Part shown: positions 23,451-34,508 of the stretch, piece after piece
How positions within the stretch are numbered: the first letter of the stretch is position 1
Layout: every line of letters starts with the position of its first letter
NCBI RefSeq assembly: GCF_910594005.1
Contig: NC_057823.1
Span: 58,154,015-58,218,014, forward strand
Source of the DNA: Cervus elaphus
Lineage: Eukaryota > Chordata > Mammalia > Artiodactyla > Cervidae
Direction: 5' to 3'
DNA: 64,000 nucleotides
Notes under the pieces: generated by a model
Databases searched by the model: none
What the model saw: only the letters and a program-made list of their open reading frames with translations
Told to the model about the DNA's origin: nothing
Made by a program: the position numbers and the translations under genes

Positions 23451-23556
23451 CTGGCTTTCTCCAAATTTTCCAGAAAAGTCTGTGTTTATAGAGGCATGGA
23501 CTGAACACAAGCCAGCATATCTATCACTGGATACCAATACTCAAAGACAGCTACGA

Positions 23557-23805
23557 GGGGACTTTCCTGGTGGTCCAGTGGTTTAAGAATCTGCCTTGCA
23601 ATGCAGGGGACATGAGTTCGATCCCTGGATAGGGAGCTAAGATCCCACATACTGTACAGCAACTAAATCCACGCACTGCAACTACTGAGCGAGCACGCCA
23701 CAACTAGAGTCCGCGCGCTGCAACAGAAGATCCCACGTGACAGACACAACAAACATCCTGCAGGCTGCGACTAAGCCCTGACACAACCAAAGAAATAAAC
23801 ATTCT
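23557..23805 (+). mobile_element. CHR-type SINE, long form
   Basis: The head is 'gggactttcctggtggtcca', followed by repeated 'caactactgagc' type units and an 'aaagaaataaa' tail. Confidence 0.9.
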
Positions 23806-23956
23806 TGAAGAGATACCTGCAAGACTTACAGATATTTATCATATGCAGTGCATTTAGCTTACATGAATAAGATTATAAAATGACATTGCAACATCCCTAC
23901 CACAAGCTTACCACCCTCTCTTGCTAATTAGTATTTCTAAAAAGTGCCTTATTTTT

Positions 23957-24294
23957 AGGGCTTCTCTGGTGGCTCAGTGGTAAAGAATCTGCCTCAATGC
24001 AGGAGACATGGGCTCAATCCCCGGTCCAAGAAGATCCCACATGCTGCAGAACAACTGAGTCTGTGCACCCCAACAATTAAGCCTGTGCTCTAGAGCTCTG
24101 GAGCTGCAGCTACGGAGCCCACATGCCACATACTGAAGCCTGTGTACCCTAGAACCTGTGCTCAGCAACAAGAGAAGCCACTCAATGACTGCCCATGCAC
24201 CAGCAGCCCCTGCTCACAACCACAGAAAAGCCTGTGCAGCAACAAAGATCCAAAGCAACAAAGCACAGCCAAAAATAAAATCAATAAATAAAAA
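23957..24294 (+). mobile_element. CHR-L type SINE, about 340 bp
   Basis: It runs from 'agggcttctctggtggctca' through several 'agaagccact'-type repeats to 'aaaaataaaatcaataaata'. Confidence 0.88.
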
Positions 24295-24496
24295 TGGTGG
24301 TTTTTTTTAAGTGTTTTATCTTTAAATATTTTATTGCTGTCACCTCAATCCTTGACTATCTACTCATTGCATGAATCATCTCTGATGTTCTTGGATCTCT
24401 ACTTGGCTTCAACTCCTGAATTTTTATGCAGACTTCAGGACTATTTGTCAGACAAATTTTAAATTCTTGGTATTTACACACTGGGGGGAAAAGGAA

Positions 24497-24688
24497 GTGT
24501 GAAAGTGTGAGTCACTCAGTCGTGTCCAACTCTTTGTGACCCCATGGTCTGTCCATGAAATTCTCCAGGCACGAATACTGGAGTGGGTTGCCATTCCCTT
24601 CTCCAAGGATGTTCCCGACCCAGGGATCAAACCCAGGTCTCTTGCATTGCAGGTCGATTCTTTACCATCTGAGCTACCGGGGAGACCA
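24497..24688 (-). mobile_element. Bov-tA SINE, antisense
   Basis: It begins 'agtgtgaaagtgtgagtcac' and ends 'tgagctaccggggagacc'. A diverged duplication around 'gggaaaaggagg' flanks it. Confidence 0.9.
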
Positions 24689-24709
24689 GGGAAAAGGAGG
24701 GAGGGCTCA

Positions 24710-24774
24710 AAAAAAAAAAAAAAAAAAAAAAGTCAGAACTGAAAACAACCTCCTAGTCTAATCCCTGATTTTAC

Positions 24775-24805
<31 letters not shown>

Positions 24806-24811
24806 TATATG
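24710..24811. repeat. Poly(A) and (TA)n simple repeats
   Basis: A run of about 22 A (24710-24731) and, after 40 bases, a run of A followed by an alternating TA stretch (to about 24811) are present. Such tracts vary in length between animals. Confidence 0.9.
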
Positions 24812-25749
24812 ATAGTGAACTTCAGAGGAACTAGTCCTAGCACCGTGGCCAAGAAAAAGCAGTCAAGGCAGGGCTGGAGCCCAGGTTCCTGATTCCTGGC
24901 CCTTGGACTCCATACTGCGCTGTGCAGAGACATGACTTCCAATCACTACGCAAATAATGACACAGTGAAGCATCCTGAGCTCAGGAACCCACTTTCTATC
25001 ACTTCAGGAAAGAGCTTAACTTCCCAGGTTTCATTTAGTTTCACAGACGGTAAAACCCCATAATTCCAGCTGGCTGAATCAAGGGATTCCCAAAAGCTTT
25101 ACCACTGAGTAGTCTATTACAACCCCAGTGAATTCAAATGAGCCATGGAGGGATTTCTGAATTCCTTAGTCTCACAGTCAAGGCAGAGGCATGGATTTAA
25201 ACTCCATAGAAGGAACAAAAACTGCATCACCGACAGAATACTCATTTTCACTAAGATGCTTTCACTGAGGTTACATTTCTTGGAACTAAACACCAAAGGT
25301 AAGAGCAGGCTGAGAGGAGTTGGTGGGGAGGGGGTACACAAGGAGAGTGCAGTTACCATTATTTAACTGATCTAGAAATAAGCTGCTAAAAATCAGAATC
25401 CTGGTAATATTCTCACACCATCTAATGAATAAATATCAAGTAAATCAATCTACCTGAGCACTCGAGAGTGGGATTAAAAAGTATTATCAACAGATTTAAA
25501 TTGAAAGCTGGGAAGTAAGATGGACAGAATATATTTCATCAGTTCTTCAAGTGATCCCAATAATGCAAAAATCTTAAAAGAATTCACATAACCAAGTGGG
25601 AAATACATGTCTCCCATATAGTCAGCAGAACATTACACTAGTGTTCTTATGTCTGATTTGTTAGTTTATACTTTAGAATGACAGTTTTATTTGCTCTCTT
25701 CTATCTCGGAATCATTATTGGGTTTGGAAATGGTCATTCTTTTTTTAGG
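24812..25749. other. Intron-like DNA, no exon found
   Basis: No named repeat. An isolated plus-strand donor-like site at about 25301 (AAAG|GTAAGAG) has no partner. Confidence 0.35.
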
Positions 25750-26040
25750 ATTGTAACTACCATGCATGTGTGGATAGGAATTGAGCAGTTCAGGGCAACT
25801 GGCCCAAAGACACAATTCAAACCTTGGAGGAGAACTGAAGTCACACAACTAGTTAATGACAGAAGCATTAACTCTCACTGTCTTTAGAGTAAGAATTAAA
25901 AGACTGGAACTAACCATTTCATTTCTTCTTCACAACAATCTTATGAGGGTGGACCAATTAGCCCTGCTTTCCTACTAACAAATAGAAATTCTAAGAGGTT
26001 GTCCTTCATTCAAGTCATACAGAAGGAAAACTGATAATAC
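25750..26040 (-). repeat. Two adjacent antisense MIR-like fragments
   Basis: The first has 'aagtcacacaactagttaat' and the second 'acaacaatcttatgagggtg' and 'aattctaagaggttg'. Both are diverged. Confidence 0.6.
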
Positions 26041-26084
26041 CCAGAGCCAGCTCACAGTGGAAGCTAAAAATAGGCAGAGTTCTT

Positions 26085-26480
26085 CTGGAAGCAAATTGGT
26101 GATACACATCAAAAGTCTTTAAGTTGTACACACTCGTTAGCATAGAAACTGACCAGAAACACAAGCATTTACATTCATGGATTCATTACAATATTATTAA
26201 CAATACTGAAAAAAACAGAAACCAACAATAAGGGCTATTATGCCAGCATCAAAAATCATGTTTTCAAGGAATATAGAAAATGTGTCATGACATAAAGCAA
26301 TGTTCACAGTATGTCCAAAGTCAGAATAATCTCAATTTTGTTTTTCAAAAAGACACATATATATAACATATGTAAATATACACAAAGACACATGGAAGGA
26401 TCCATATCAAAAGTTAAAGGTAGACACACTGAGAAATATAATTATGAATTTTAATACCATTGAAACATGTGCCTTACCAT
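26085..26480 (+). mobile_element. Old L1 (L1M) fragment
   Basis: It follows L1 3' sequence: 'gatacacatcaaaagtcttt', then 'caatattattaacaatactg' and 'caagtttgatgc'. Confidence 0.55.
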
Positions 26481-26489
26481 ACGTAAAAC

Positions 26490-26700
26490 AATGACCAGTG
26501 CAAGTTTGATGCATGAAGCAGGGAACTCAAAGCTGATGCTCTGCGACAACCCAGAAGGATAGGGTGGGGAGAAAGGTTGGGGGGGGGTTCAGGCTGGGGG
26601 AAACACGCATATACGAGGCTGATTCATGTTGATGTATGGCAAAAACCATCACAATATTGTAACTATTCTCCAAGTAAAATAAATGAATTAAAAATAAATA
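26490..26700 (+). mobile_element. L1 3' end
   Basis: It shows the G-rich 3' UTR run (about 26576-26600) and 'accatcacaatattgtaact', with a tail of (aaata)n. Confidence 0.7.
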
Positions 26701-26714
26701 AAATAAAATAGATA

Positions 26715-26900
26715 ACCAACAAGTACCAACTGAATAGCACAGGGAACTCTATTCAATATTCTGTAATAACCCAAAAGAAAAAAGAATTTGAAGAAGAGAA
26801 ATCACAACCTTGCAATGAATCACTTTGCTGTATACTTGAAACTAACACAACATTGTAAATCAACTATACTCCATTATAAAATAAAAATTTTAAAAACTCA
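26715..26900 (+). mobile_element. L1 3' end, second copy in tandem
   Basis: It has 'agcacagggaactctattca', 'gctgtatacttgaaactaac' and 'caacattgtaaatcaactat'. It lies directly downstream of another L1 end. Confidence 0.85.
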
Positions 26901-27039
26901 AATGAAGACACACATAATGAAAACCTTTCCTGGGAGTTTACCATAAAAAATAAATAAATTTACATACAAAAAAGATGATTGCAAAATAGTATCTAAAGAA
27001 ACAAAACCTTACCCATACTGCTGCTATCTAAATATTTAA

Positions 27040-27350
27040 GGACGTTCCTGGTGGTGCAGTGGACAGGAGTCTACTTGCCAATGCAGGGGACACAGGTTCG
27101 ATCCCTAGCCTGGGAAGGTTTCACATGCTGTGAAGCAACTAAGTCAGCGCACCACAACTCAGCTTGTGGTATAGAACCCGAGAGCTGTAACTAGCAAGCC
27201 ATGCATGCCCTACAGCCCAGGCTTCTCAACAAAAGACGCCACTGCAATGAGAAGCCCTTGAACTGCAACAAGAGTAGCCTCCACTCACTGCAACTTGAGA
27301 AAGCCCGTGCCCAAAATGAACATCCAGTGCAGCCAAAATCAAATAAATAA
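27040..27350 (+). mobile_element. CHR-L type SINE
   Basis: The head 'gacgttcctggtggtgcagt' is followed by 'ggttcgatccctagcctggg' and ends 'cagccaaaatcaaataaat'. Confidence 0.88.
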
Positions 27351-27439
27351 AATTCTAAAAAATACGTAAAGGGCTATTTACTTATAAAAATATACTTCTT
27401 ATCAGAGAATTTATCTTAATGCTAATAATTATTTAAGCT

Positions 27440-27590
27440 TTTCTATGTGACAGGTATGTTTCATATATATGCACTCAAACCTTGAAATAACCCTGTGTAG
27501 GACTATTATCACTCCATTTTAGAGGTGAGAAAATTGAACATCCAAGATGTCAAATGTGACATCTGAGAAATGAGAGAACCATTTAAGGGG
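27440..27590 (-). repeat. MIR SINE, antisense
   Basis: It shows 'tattatcactccattttaga' and 'ggtgagaaaattgaac'. Confidence 0.65.
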
Positions 27591-27599
27591 CAATTCTCT

Positions 27600-28522
27600 A
27601 AAGCTTAACATTTGTTACACTCACAGGCAAAACCTTGTTTCACACCAAATAATCTTTCTAAAGGCAGAACATACTAGGCTTTTAGTTCAGGAGTTGGCAT
27701 CCGGAAAATGATTATTAGGATGTCTATGATTTGCTTCAAAATATTTCAGCATGTGCAGCATAATATTATGGTGCATGTGTTATTCAAGTTACACACCAGG
27801 TTGTAAGTTGCCCTAACACAGGCTTCACCCTCCAGGTGTTGGCTATGAGTGTTCTAATCAGCAATCTCACTCTACAGAAACTTCAGTTACCTTTATCTGA
27901 AAACACCAGAGGCTTTGATAATTAGCATAAGAAATGTTACAACTGTGAATTTTCACTGTTAACATTAGTGGCTTGCTAACTAGCATGATGGATGTTAGAA
28001 ACGGACTTCATTAATTCAATTAATAGAACTTGAGATGTGGGGATTAGCTCAAAATTCTAGAGAGACACTCAACGTTGCAATGAGAATTTGAGACTATTTA
28101 GCAAGGCCTTCACCAGCCAACCTTAGGGATGGCACCCACAGTTCATGATGTCTAAATGGCCCTGTAGCCAGATACTGGATTAAAGATTCTGGCTACCTGA
28201 TGTTATTTGTATGTAAAACAGCTGAATCTTGCCTTAGGAATATCATCAGCTCCGTCTTCAGAGAACGAAGCACCCAGAAGGGCAGAGATGTAATAAAACT
28301 TACAGAACAGGTAAAGTTACTTTGAGCTTACTAAGCTCAAAGGATTAACAAAGGGTCTACACGTATTACAGAACTTTTTAATAAGCTGGTAGCACAACTG
28401 TGAGGGTGCAGCTGACCCTCACCAATCTATTTCCAATAGGTACCAAAGAGACCTTAACTGTACATACAAATCATTGAAATGACTTTTCAAATGCCCATTT
28501 GGACTACATATATAGTACCTCA
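27600..28522. other. Intron-like DNA, no firm exon
   Basis: The low-confidence candidate 27891-27912 (minus) lies here. No named repeat otherwise. Confidence 0.35.
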
Positions 28523-28655
28523 GTATACTATACTATATACATATACACACACACACACACACGTAAGGGTAGTGGTTTGTATCTGTATATATATGTATGT
28601 GTGTGTGTACACACACACGTATATCTATACATACACACATGTATATAGTATACAG
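28523..28655. repeat. (CA)n/(TG)n/(TA)n microsatellite cluster
   Basis: An 11-unit-class (AC) run at about 28541-28562 is followed by alternating TATATG, GTGTGTGT and ACACACAC tracts, which can pair with each other as a hairpin. Confidence 0.9.
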
Positions 28656-28872
28656 CAGGCTTCTCAGGTGGCACAAGTGGTAAAGAGTCTGTCTGCAAAT
28701 GCAGGAGATAGAAGAGATGCAAGTTCAATTCCTGGGATGGGAAGATCCCCTGGAGTAGGAAATGGCAACCTGCTCCAGTATTCTTGCCTGGAAAATTCCA
28801 TGGACAGAGAAGCCTGGTGGGCTACAGCCCATGGGGCTGCAGAGAGTCAGACAGGACTGAGTGACTAACCAC
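28656..28872 (+). mobile_element. Bov-tA SINE
   Basis: It runs from 'caggcttctcaggtggcaca' to 'caggactgagtgactaacc'. A flanking 'tagt(a/g)tacag' duplication is visible. Confidence 0.9.
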
Positions 28873-28975
28873 ATCCACATAGTGTACAGTGTACAGTGTA
28901 TGTGCATATATAGTGTATGGATCCATATATAAAACAAAATATATATATACACACCAGTGTATACAGTATACAAGA

Positions 28976-29544
28976 ACAGCATCTGTGGCCTCAGAGAACT
29001 ATCTTCCACTACTGAAATGGATTTTGTAAGGCTCAAATAAGCTCACACCCTAAGGAAGCCACGTATTCAGATCTCTTCAGCTGTAGCATGCCTAGTCCAG
29101 ACCTTCAGCAAAACGACGCACAAATTGTTTGACTTGCCCACATTGTTTCAGTGACAAATATTTCACAGGCTTTTGAATTCTACCTCTCTCTGCTTTAGCC
29201 TCCTGATCAACACAATAAGAATAATGATGGAACCAATACTGGGGCCTTGCCAGGAGAGTGGCTGAGATAACAAATTATTTTATCACTCAGTGAAAATGTA
29301 TTTCACAAACTTTTAAAAAAAAAAAAAAAACCACACCTCTGTGTGGGTGCATAATGAGGGCCCTGCAATTCACAGCATTTGTATCATCCTAAAGTACTCA
29401 GACAACTGGACTAAAAAAGAACACCTGCATGACAAGACTGTCATCTCCTGTATTATCTCCTGCGCCTCTCCCAGAAAAGAGTGGGATTTACAAGAACCAC
29501 AGGGGAGTTCACCAAAAAGTCCCTTTGACTTTTGTTTGGAATTG
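28976..29544. other. Intron-like DNA, no exon found
   Basis: A run of about 17 A lies at 29313-29330. No named element is clear. Confidence 0.35.
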
Positions 29545-29601
29545 GAGGGGTTTGTGGGGAGGGGGGCGTTGGGGGGGATGGGAGTGGGGGAGAACTGGGG
29601 A
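29545..29601 (+). other. G-rich tract with quadruplex potential
   Basis: At least six runs of three or more G occur within 57 bases ('tttgtggggaggggggcgtt', then 'gggggggatgggagtggggg' and 'actgggg'). In the transcript of a minus-strand gene this would be C-rich; the G4 would form on the non-template DNA strand's complement. Confidence 0.7.
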
Positions 29602-30353
29602 TTGTTTTGTTTTGATTTGGAGAGATGGAGGCAAAAACTACAAAAGATAGTTACACTCATTGCAGTACAAAGTATGCTTTCTCAATGGGGACAATACTGA
29701 TATAATTTGTTCATGGGAGTGAATAAAAAATATCTTACACTTATTACATATCTAACAAAGATATAATACAGTACATACACAGATTGTTAGGATACCTATG
29801 GTAGTACCATTTCATGAAGTGAGGGACAACAGGGGAAAATGCCTGAAACGGATCAGTTGGATTAACATTCTGACAACAGAATGAAGACTGAGCAACACTG
29901 GCGGAGAGATGCCGTCCCAGGGCTGAGGATCACCGGCAGAGTCATGCCTGCCCCAGGGAATATCCTAATCTCAGCTTCCGGTTCTGAGGATTCCTGAGGT
30001 TGAACTTGACTGGCCTGGGTTACTTCCAGCTCTGTGTCACAGTTGCTGGCCATTCCCCTAGGCAGCAGAAATGTGTATGAAGCCTTACAAGTGTCCCAGA
30101 TTTCCACCAACCCCTATTTTCCCTCAGATCTTCCTGTTTCCTTAGTTTTTTGAGTGTGCCTGCTTCCCTGCAGGCATATGTATTCGGCATCCAGCATACT
30201 GCCTGTCCATGGCACTCTTCAACACTTCCGGCCCATCCTCTGCTGGCCATCTTGGGCCAAAACTCTCCACCAGAACATGAAATCAGGGCAAAGAGATAGA
30301 AACAATGGCAGAGTCAAGAGACAGGGGAGCATCTTCCAGAATGAAGAAAGTAC
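29602..30353. other. Intron-like DNA downstream of exon G
   Basis: Minus frames at 29862-30110 and 30020-30250 are open but lack splice support. They may be an ancient repeat. Confidence 0.3.
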
Positions 30354-30414
30354 CTGCATGGCATGCTCACTAGTGTCATCGGCCAAGAGTGTCGTATAGA
30401 ATGCACTCACTTTC
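30354..30414 (-). CDS. Internal coding exon G
   Basis: The acceptor ACTGTGTGTTTTTCTCAG precedes 61 exonic bases on the minus strand and the donor ATGCAG|GTACTT follows. The frame has one leading base and 20 codons: KVSAFYTTLLADDTSEHAMQ. The acceptor is strong; the donor is moderate (GTACTT). It needs two bases from the previous exon, so it cannot follow exon F directly, and an exon of length 2 modulo 3 is missing in 30.4-37.1 kb. A weak 23-nt candidate is 32332-32354 on the minus strand (LNIEQQG plus TG), but its acceptor lacks a pyrimidine tract. The protein is not recognised. Confidence 0.66.
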
Positions 30415-30507
30415 CTGAGAAAAACACACAGTAATGGTGCAGACTACTGCTGTCATGGATAAAGATAGACTGCTATCTCAAAAAGAAACTTTCAAGCAGT
30501 TTCTTGA

Positions 30508-30640
30508 CAAATTAAACCCAGAATTACCATATACTCTGGCAAAGAACTGAAAGCAGAGATTTGAACAAATATTCACTTGCCTTTGTTCACAGCAGCATTT
30601 GTCAGAAAGGTATCCCCCAATTGCAAATCTCAAGGTGGTA
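30508..30640 (+). mobile_element. Old L1 fragment
   Basis: It follows the L1 phrase 'cagaattaccatatactctg', 'gcaaagaactgaaagcagag' and 'tgttcacagcagcatt'. Confidence 0.65.
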
Positions 30641-32551
30641 AAAGGGAGAGAGAAAAGCAATCAAACAAGTGTCCAGAGGCAGAAAAAAAAGAGAGAGAGA
30701 GAGCTCACCTTGGGGATGCATATCTAGTACTAGGTTTTTATATACACAGAGATATATACTTCATGAGCACGAAGTTTTTCTCTTTCTGGGGGAAAAAAAA
30801 AAGAATCCCACCTTCACCATTGTTACCAAGCCTGTTAGCCTCAAGTTCTAACCCACCCTCTTCCTTGAAGAAAGATAAATGCTATCTTTGTCTTACAGGA
30901 AACCACCAGAACAGAAAAACAAGAGGCCAACAGAATTGGTTAGAATCAGCCAAATCCAAGATGGCAGAAGACCAACCCTCCAGTAGACCCCAAGCCTCAT
31001 GATATGCTCATGGTAACATTAGCATGCTCAACGACACACCTACAGTGCCATGACAGGAATTGCCAGACCACAGAAGGAAGAAAAAGAAGTGACACCCCAG
31101 TTGCAAGAAGAAACTCACCTTTTCCCAAAAAACCAATGCATATGCTCCCTCTACCATTAACCCTGCCTTTAAAAATCTTGCTTTGATCACCCTCCACTCC
31201 CAGAAGTTGATTTGTGAACTAATTTCCCGCTTCTCCATTCTCTGGCCATCAAAGAGTTTGTGCTGTTTCAGTCTCAGCATCAGTTTCACTACTGGCTGTG
31301 TGAATCCAAATGGAAAAAGACCCTTCACCACTGAGGCAGGGGATTTCCAATAAGCTAGGGTCCAACTGGGAGTCCATACAACCAATTTGGTAACACCACC
31401 ACGAAACAGCCTCAGGAATAAAGTTCTAAAGGGAAAATTAGTTACCTAAAACACTCTAGTGATGACTTCTCCAGAAGTCTTTTATGCTGGCTCAGCTGTG
31501 AAGATTTATCAGGAAGTCAGGCTGATACTGGAAAGCATCACTACTTGGATAAAAGACATTTAAGCATGAGTGGATCCTAGAACTGAAAAGCTAGCTAATT
31601 AAACTAAGCCTCTTTAAAAAAGTCTGAAAAGGCAAAAGCTAGCAGGAAAAATACATTTTTACTTTTGGGCATAATGAGAGGGAATTCAGAGGAACCACTT
31701 GGTTCCTCACTTTAAAAATTTAATGTCACTTGACTTCCAGATAACAGTCCAGAAGCCAGCTGTGGACCTCCCAGTGCAGGCTATTGCCTTTTCACTCATT
31801 TACATACAAATGCACTGAGCACTGGCCAAGGTTTCACGGTCTGGGAGGACTGGGTGTAAGATGAATAAAACAGTCACTCTGCCAAGTGTCCAGTACTACT
31901 GTGAGTACTGCCATCAAATGGCAGAAGCCTTGGGAGTATTCACCCATTCTACCATCCTTTTCCCTGGGAAATAACTCTCCAGCCATGATCCATGTAGTCA
32001 TGACAGAGGATTAGTCATAATTACACAGCCTGGCTTCTACCCTCCTGGCCATGCATGACCCGTGGAAGGCCAATGACAGTCTCTTCCAGAGAATCTGGAA
32101 ATGAAGAAATAAGCAGATAGCCTTTCTATTAAGCCAGAAATCCACATAAGTGGTACACTTGGACTGTGGAGGCCCATGTCACCCTATACAGCCTGTGAAG
32201 CAGAGAAAGTCAGACTACAAAGGAAGAGAATCAAACAGATGCACAGACGTAAGGGCAAGGACTAAAGAAGGAGTATCACCTGCTTCCTGGAAGCTCTCAG
32301 TTCCAATGCAGACCATTCTGAAGCCTGCCAGCCTCACCACCCTTGTTGCTCTATATTGAGCTAGCCTAACGTAGTTTCCGTGATTCAAAACCGAGGAGCT
32401 CTAATAAATACACGGGGAATAGGACAACACCACAAATTCATCTAATACACAACACAGTGCTGAGGAGGCCATATTCCGCTTCATTCATCTGAACATATCT
32501 TATATAGTAAGTAGCAAGGGGTAAGACTTGTTGATACAAGATGGAAATTTG
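30641..32551. other. Intron-like DNA, no firm exon
   Basis: It holds GA-rich patches (about 30680-30705), a 125-codon minus frame at 31008-31385 with no homology I recognise, and an L2-like antisense piece near 31793-31890. Confidence 0.35.
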
Positions 32552-32770
32552 AGTCCCAGTCAGGTGGTGCAGTGGTAAACAATCTGCCTACCAATGAAGG
32601 AGATGCATGAGACACGGGTTCAATCCCTGGGTCGGGAAGATCCCCTGGAGGAGGAACTGGCAACCTGCTCCAGAATTTCTGCCTGGAAAATTCCATGGAC
32701 AGAGGAGCCTGGTGGGCCACAGTCCATGGGGTCTCAAAGAGTCGGACATGGCTGATCAACTGAGCACAGC
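32552..32770 (+). mobile_element. Bov-tA SINE
   Basis: The tRNA-like head 'gtcccagtcaggtggtgcag' is fused to the Bov-A body that ends 'agtcggacatggctgatcaa'. Confidence 0.88.
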
Positions 32771-33019
32771 ACACTCCACCCTTTGCTAGTTTCGTGACCA
32801 TGAGTACATTCATTCAACCCCACTCAATACAGTTTCTGCCACAAAACAGGCACTCTCTTTACATATATATATATGTATGGATATATGCAAAAGTAAGGAA
32901 CATGGGCAAGCAGCCACCTACATGCTGGGTGCACTTATCTCTTCAAGATAATTCTCATCAATATAGTGGGGATACTAATGTCTACTTTATGTGTCTCACA
33001 GGATTACAATGTATGCAAT

Positions 33020-33727
33020 CACTATATCAGTCAGTTTAGTTGCTCAGTTGTGTCCGACTCTTAGGAACCCCATGGCCTGCAGCATACCAGGCTTCCCTGT
33101 CCATCACCAACTCCTGAAGCTTGTTCAAACTCATGTCCATCGAGTTGGTGATGCCATCCAACCATCGCATCCTCTGTTGTCCCCTTCTCCTCCTGCCTTC
33201 AATCTTTCCCAGCATCAGTATCTTTTCCAATGAGTCAGTGCTTCGCTTCAGGTGGCCAAAGTATTGGAGTTTCAGCCTCAGCATCAGTCCTTCCAATGAA
33301 TATTCAGGACTGATTTCCTTTCGGATGGACTGGTTGGATCTCCTTGCTGTCCAAGGGACTCTCAAGAGTCTTCTCCAACACCACAGTTCAAAACCATCAG
33401 TTCTTCGGAGCTCAGCTTTCTTCATAGTCCAACTCTCACATCCATACATGACTACTGGAGAAACCATAACTTTGACTATATGGAACTTTGCTGGCAAAGT
33501 AATGTCTCTGCTTTTTAATATGCTAAGTTGGTCCTAGGGACCAACTTTCTTCCAAGGAGCAAGCGTCTTTTAATTTAATGGCTGCAGTCACCATCTACAG
33601 TGATTTTGGAGCCCCCAAAAATAAAGTCTGTCACTGTTTCCCCATCTATTTGCCATGAAGTCATGGGACCAGATGCCATGATCTTCGTTTTCTGAATGTT
33701 GAGTTTTAAGCCAACCTTTCACTCTCT
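33020..33727 (-). mobile_element. BovB LINE 3' end, antisense
   Basis: The minus frame reads VVMYGCESWTMKKAELR, then LKRSTDSLEKILMLGKIEG and RMRWLDGITNSMDMSLNK. It shares the unusual 'KRSTDSLEKIL' signature with the neighbouring plus-strand copy at 33988-35048, so the two form an inverted pair. Confidence 0.92.
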
Positions 33728-33837
33728 TCACTGTATGATTAAAATCACTGTATGATTAAGTTTTTAATAGGCTCAGAATGATGGGTGGGTCAAAAAGAGA
33801 CCCACTTAGAATAACCAAACAATATTTATTTATCTAA

Positions 33838-33950
33838 ACCAAGAGCTGGTAAACTATAGCCCACAGATCAAATCCAGTCACGATCTGTGCTTGCATGGTC
33901 CACAAAAGTAAGAATGATTTTTATCAATGAACATTTGCAACCAATTTCAT
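33838..33950 (-). mobile_element. hAT-like DNA transposon remnant
   Basis: It reads 'gagctggtaaactatagccc' and then 'acagatcaaatccag', the 5' end of the same family as at 2136-2302, in reverse. Confidence 0.65.
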
Positions 33951-34065
33951 TGTAGGGAACACTAATTTTTAACCCCAACTCAGGTAAACAGACTGGTTCC
34001 AAATTGAGAAAGGAGTACGTAAAGGCTGTATATTGTCACCCTGCTTATTTAACTTATATGCAAAG

Positions 34066-34187
34066 TGAGTCAGTTGCTCAGTCATGCCTGACTCTTTGCA
34101 ACCCCATGGACTGTAGCCTGCCAGGCTCCTCTGTCCACGGAATTGTCTAGGCAAGATTACTGGAGGGGGTTGCCATTTCCTTCTCCA
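34066..34187 (-). mobile_element. BOV-A SINE unit nested in BovB
   Basis: It reads 'cagttgctcagtcatgcctg' to 'tgccatttccttctcca'. Target duplications 'tatatgc(aa/gg)ag' flank it at 34055-34065 and 34188-34198. Confidence 0.88.
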
Positions 34188-34483
34188 TATATGCGGAGTA
34201 CATCACGCGAAATGCCCGATTGGGTGAAGCACAAACTGGAATCAAGATTGCTGGGAGAAATATCAATAACCTCAGATATGCAGATGACACCACCCTTATG
34301 GCAGAAAGCTAAGAAGAACTAAAGAGCCCCTTGATGAAAGTGAAAGAGGAGAGTGAAAAACTGGTCCCATCACTTCATGGCAAATAGATGGGGCAACAAT
34401 GGAAACAGTGACAGACTTTATTTTCTTGGGCTCTAAAACCACTGCAAATGGTGACTGCAGCCATGAAATTAAAAGACACTTGC

Positions 34484-34508
34484 GTGTTCGCTTCAGCAGC
34501 ACATATAC
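34484..34508 (+). ncRNA. Truncated U6 snRNA 5' fragment (retropseudogene)
   Basis: The 25 bases 'gtgttcgcttcagcagcaca' plus 'tatac' match the 5' end of U6 snRNA (two differences from the usual GTGCTCGCTTCGGCAGCACA). Perfect 14-bp repeats 'taaaagacacttgc' flank it at 34470-34483 and 34509-34522, the right copy sharing its start with U6 'actaaaa'. Only about a quarter of U6 is present and there is no poly(A) tail, so it is not a functional gene. It sits in the BovB copy. Confidence 0.85.

Noticed and set aside
28528..28728. Frames across the CA/TG microsatellite
   Set aside because: Open only because simple repeats lack stops.
30520..30560. 8-nt minus segment after a strong acceptor (TTCAGTTCTTTGCCAG), in phase to bridge exons F and G
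   Set aside because: It lies inside an old L1 fragment, and the acceptor is L1 sequence read backwards.
31008..31385. 125-codon minus open frame with a donor-like GTGAGTTT at about 31114
   Set aside because: No start context, no acceptor and no recognisable domain. The length is within what chance allows in 64 kb of six-frame sequence.
34484..34508. Functional U6 snRNA gene
   Set aside because: Only the first quarter of U6 is present and no upstream promoter elements are seen; it is a retropseudogene fragment.
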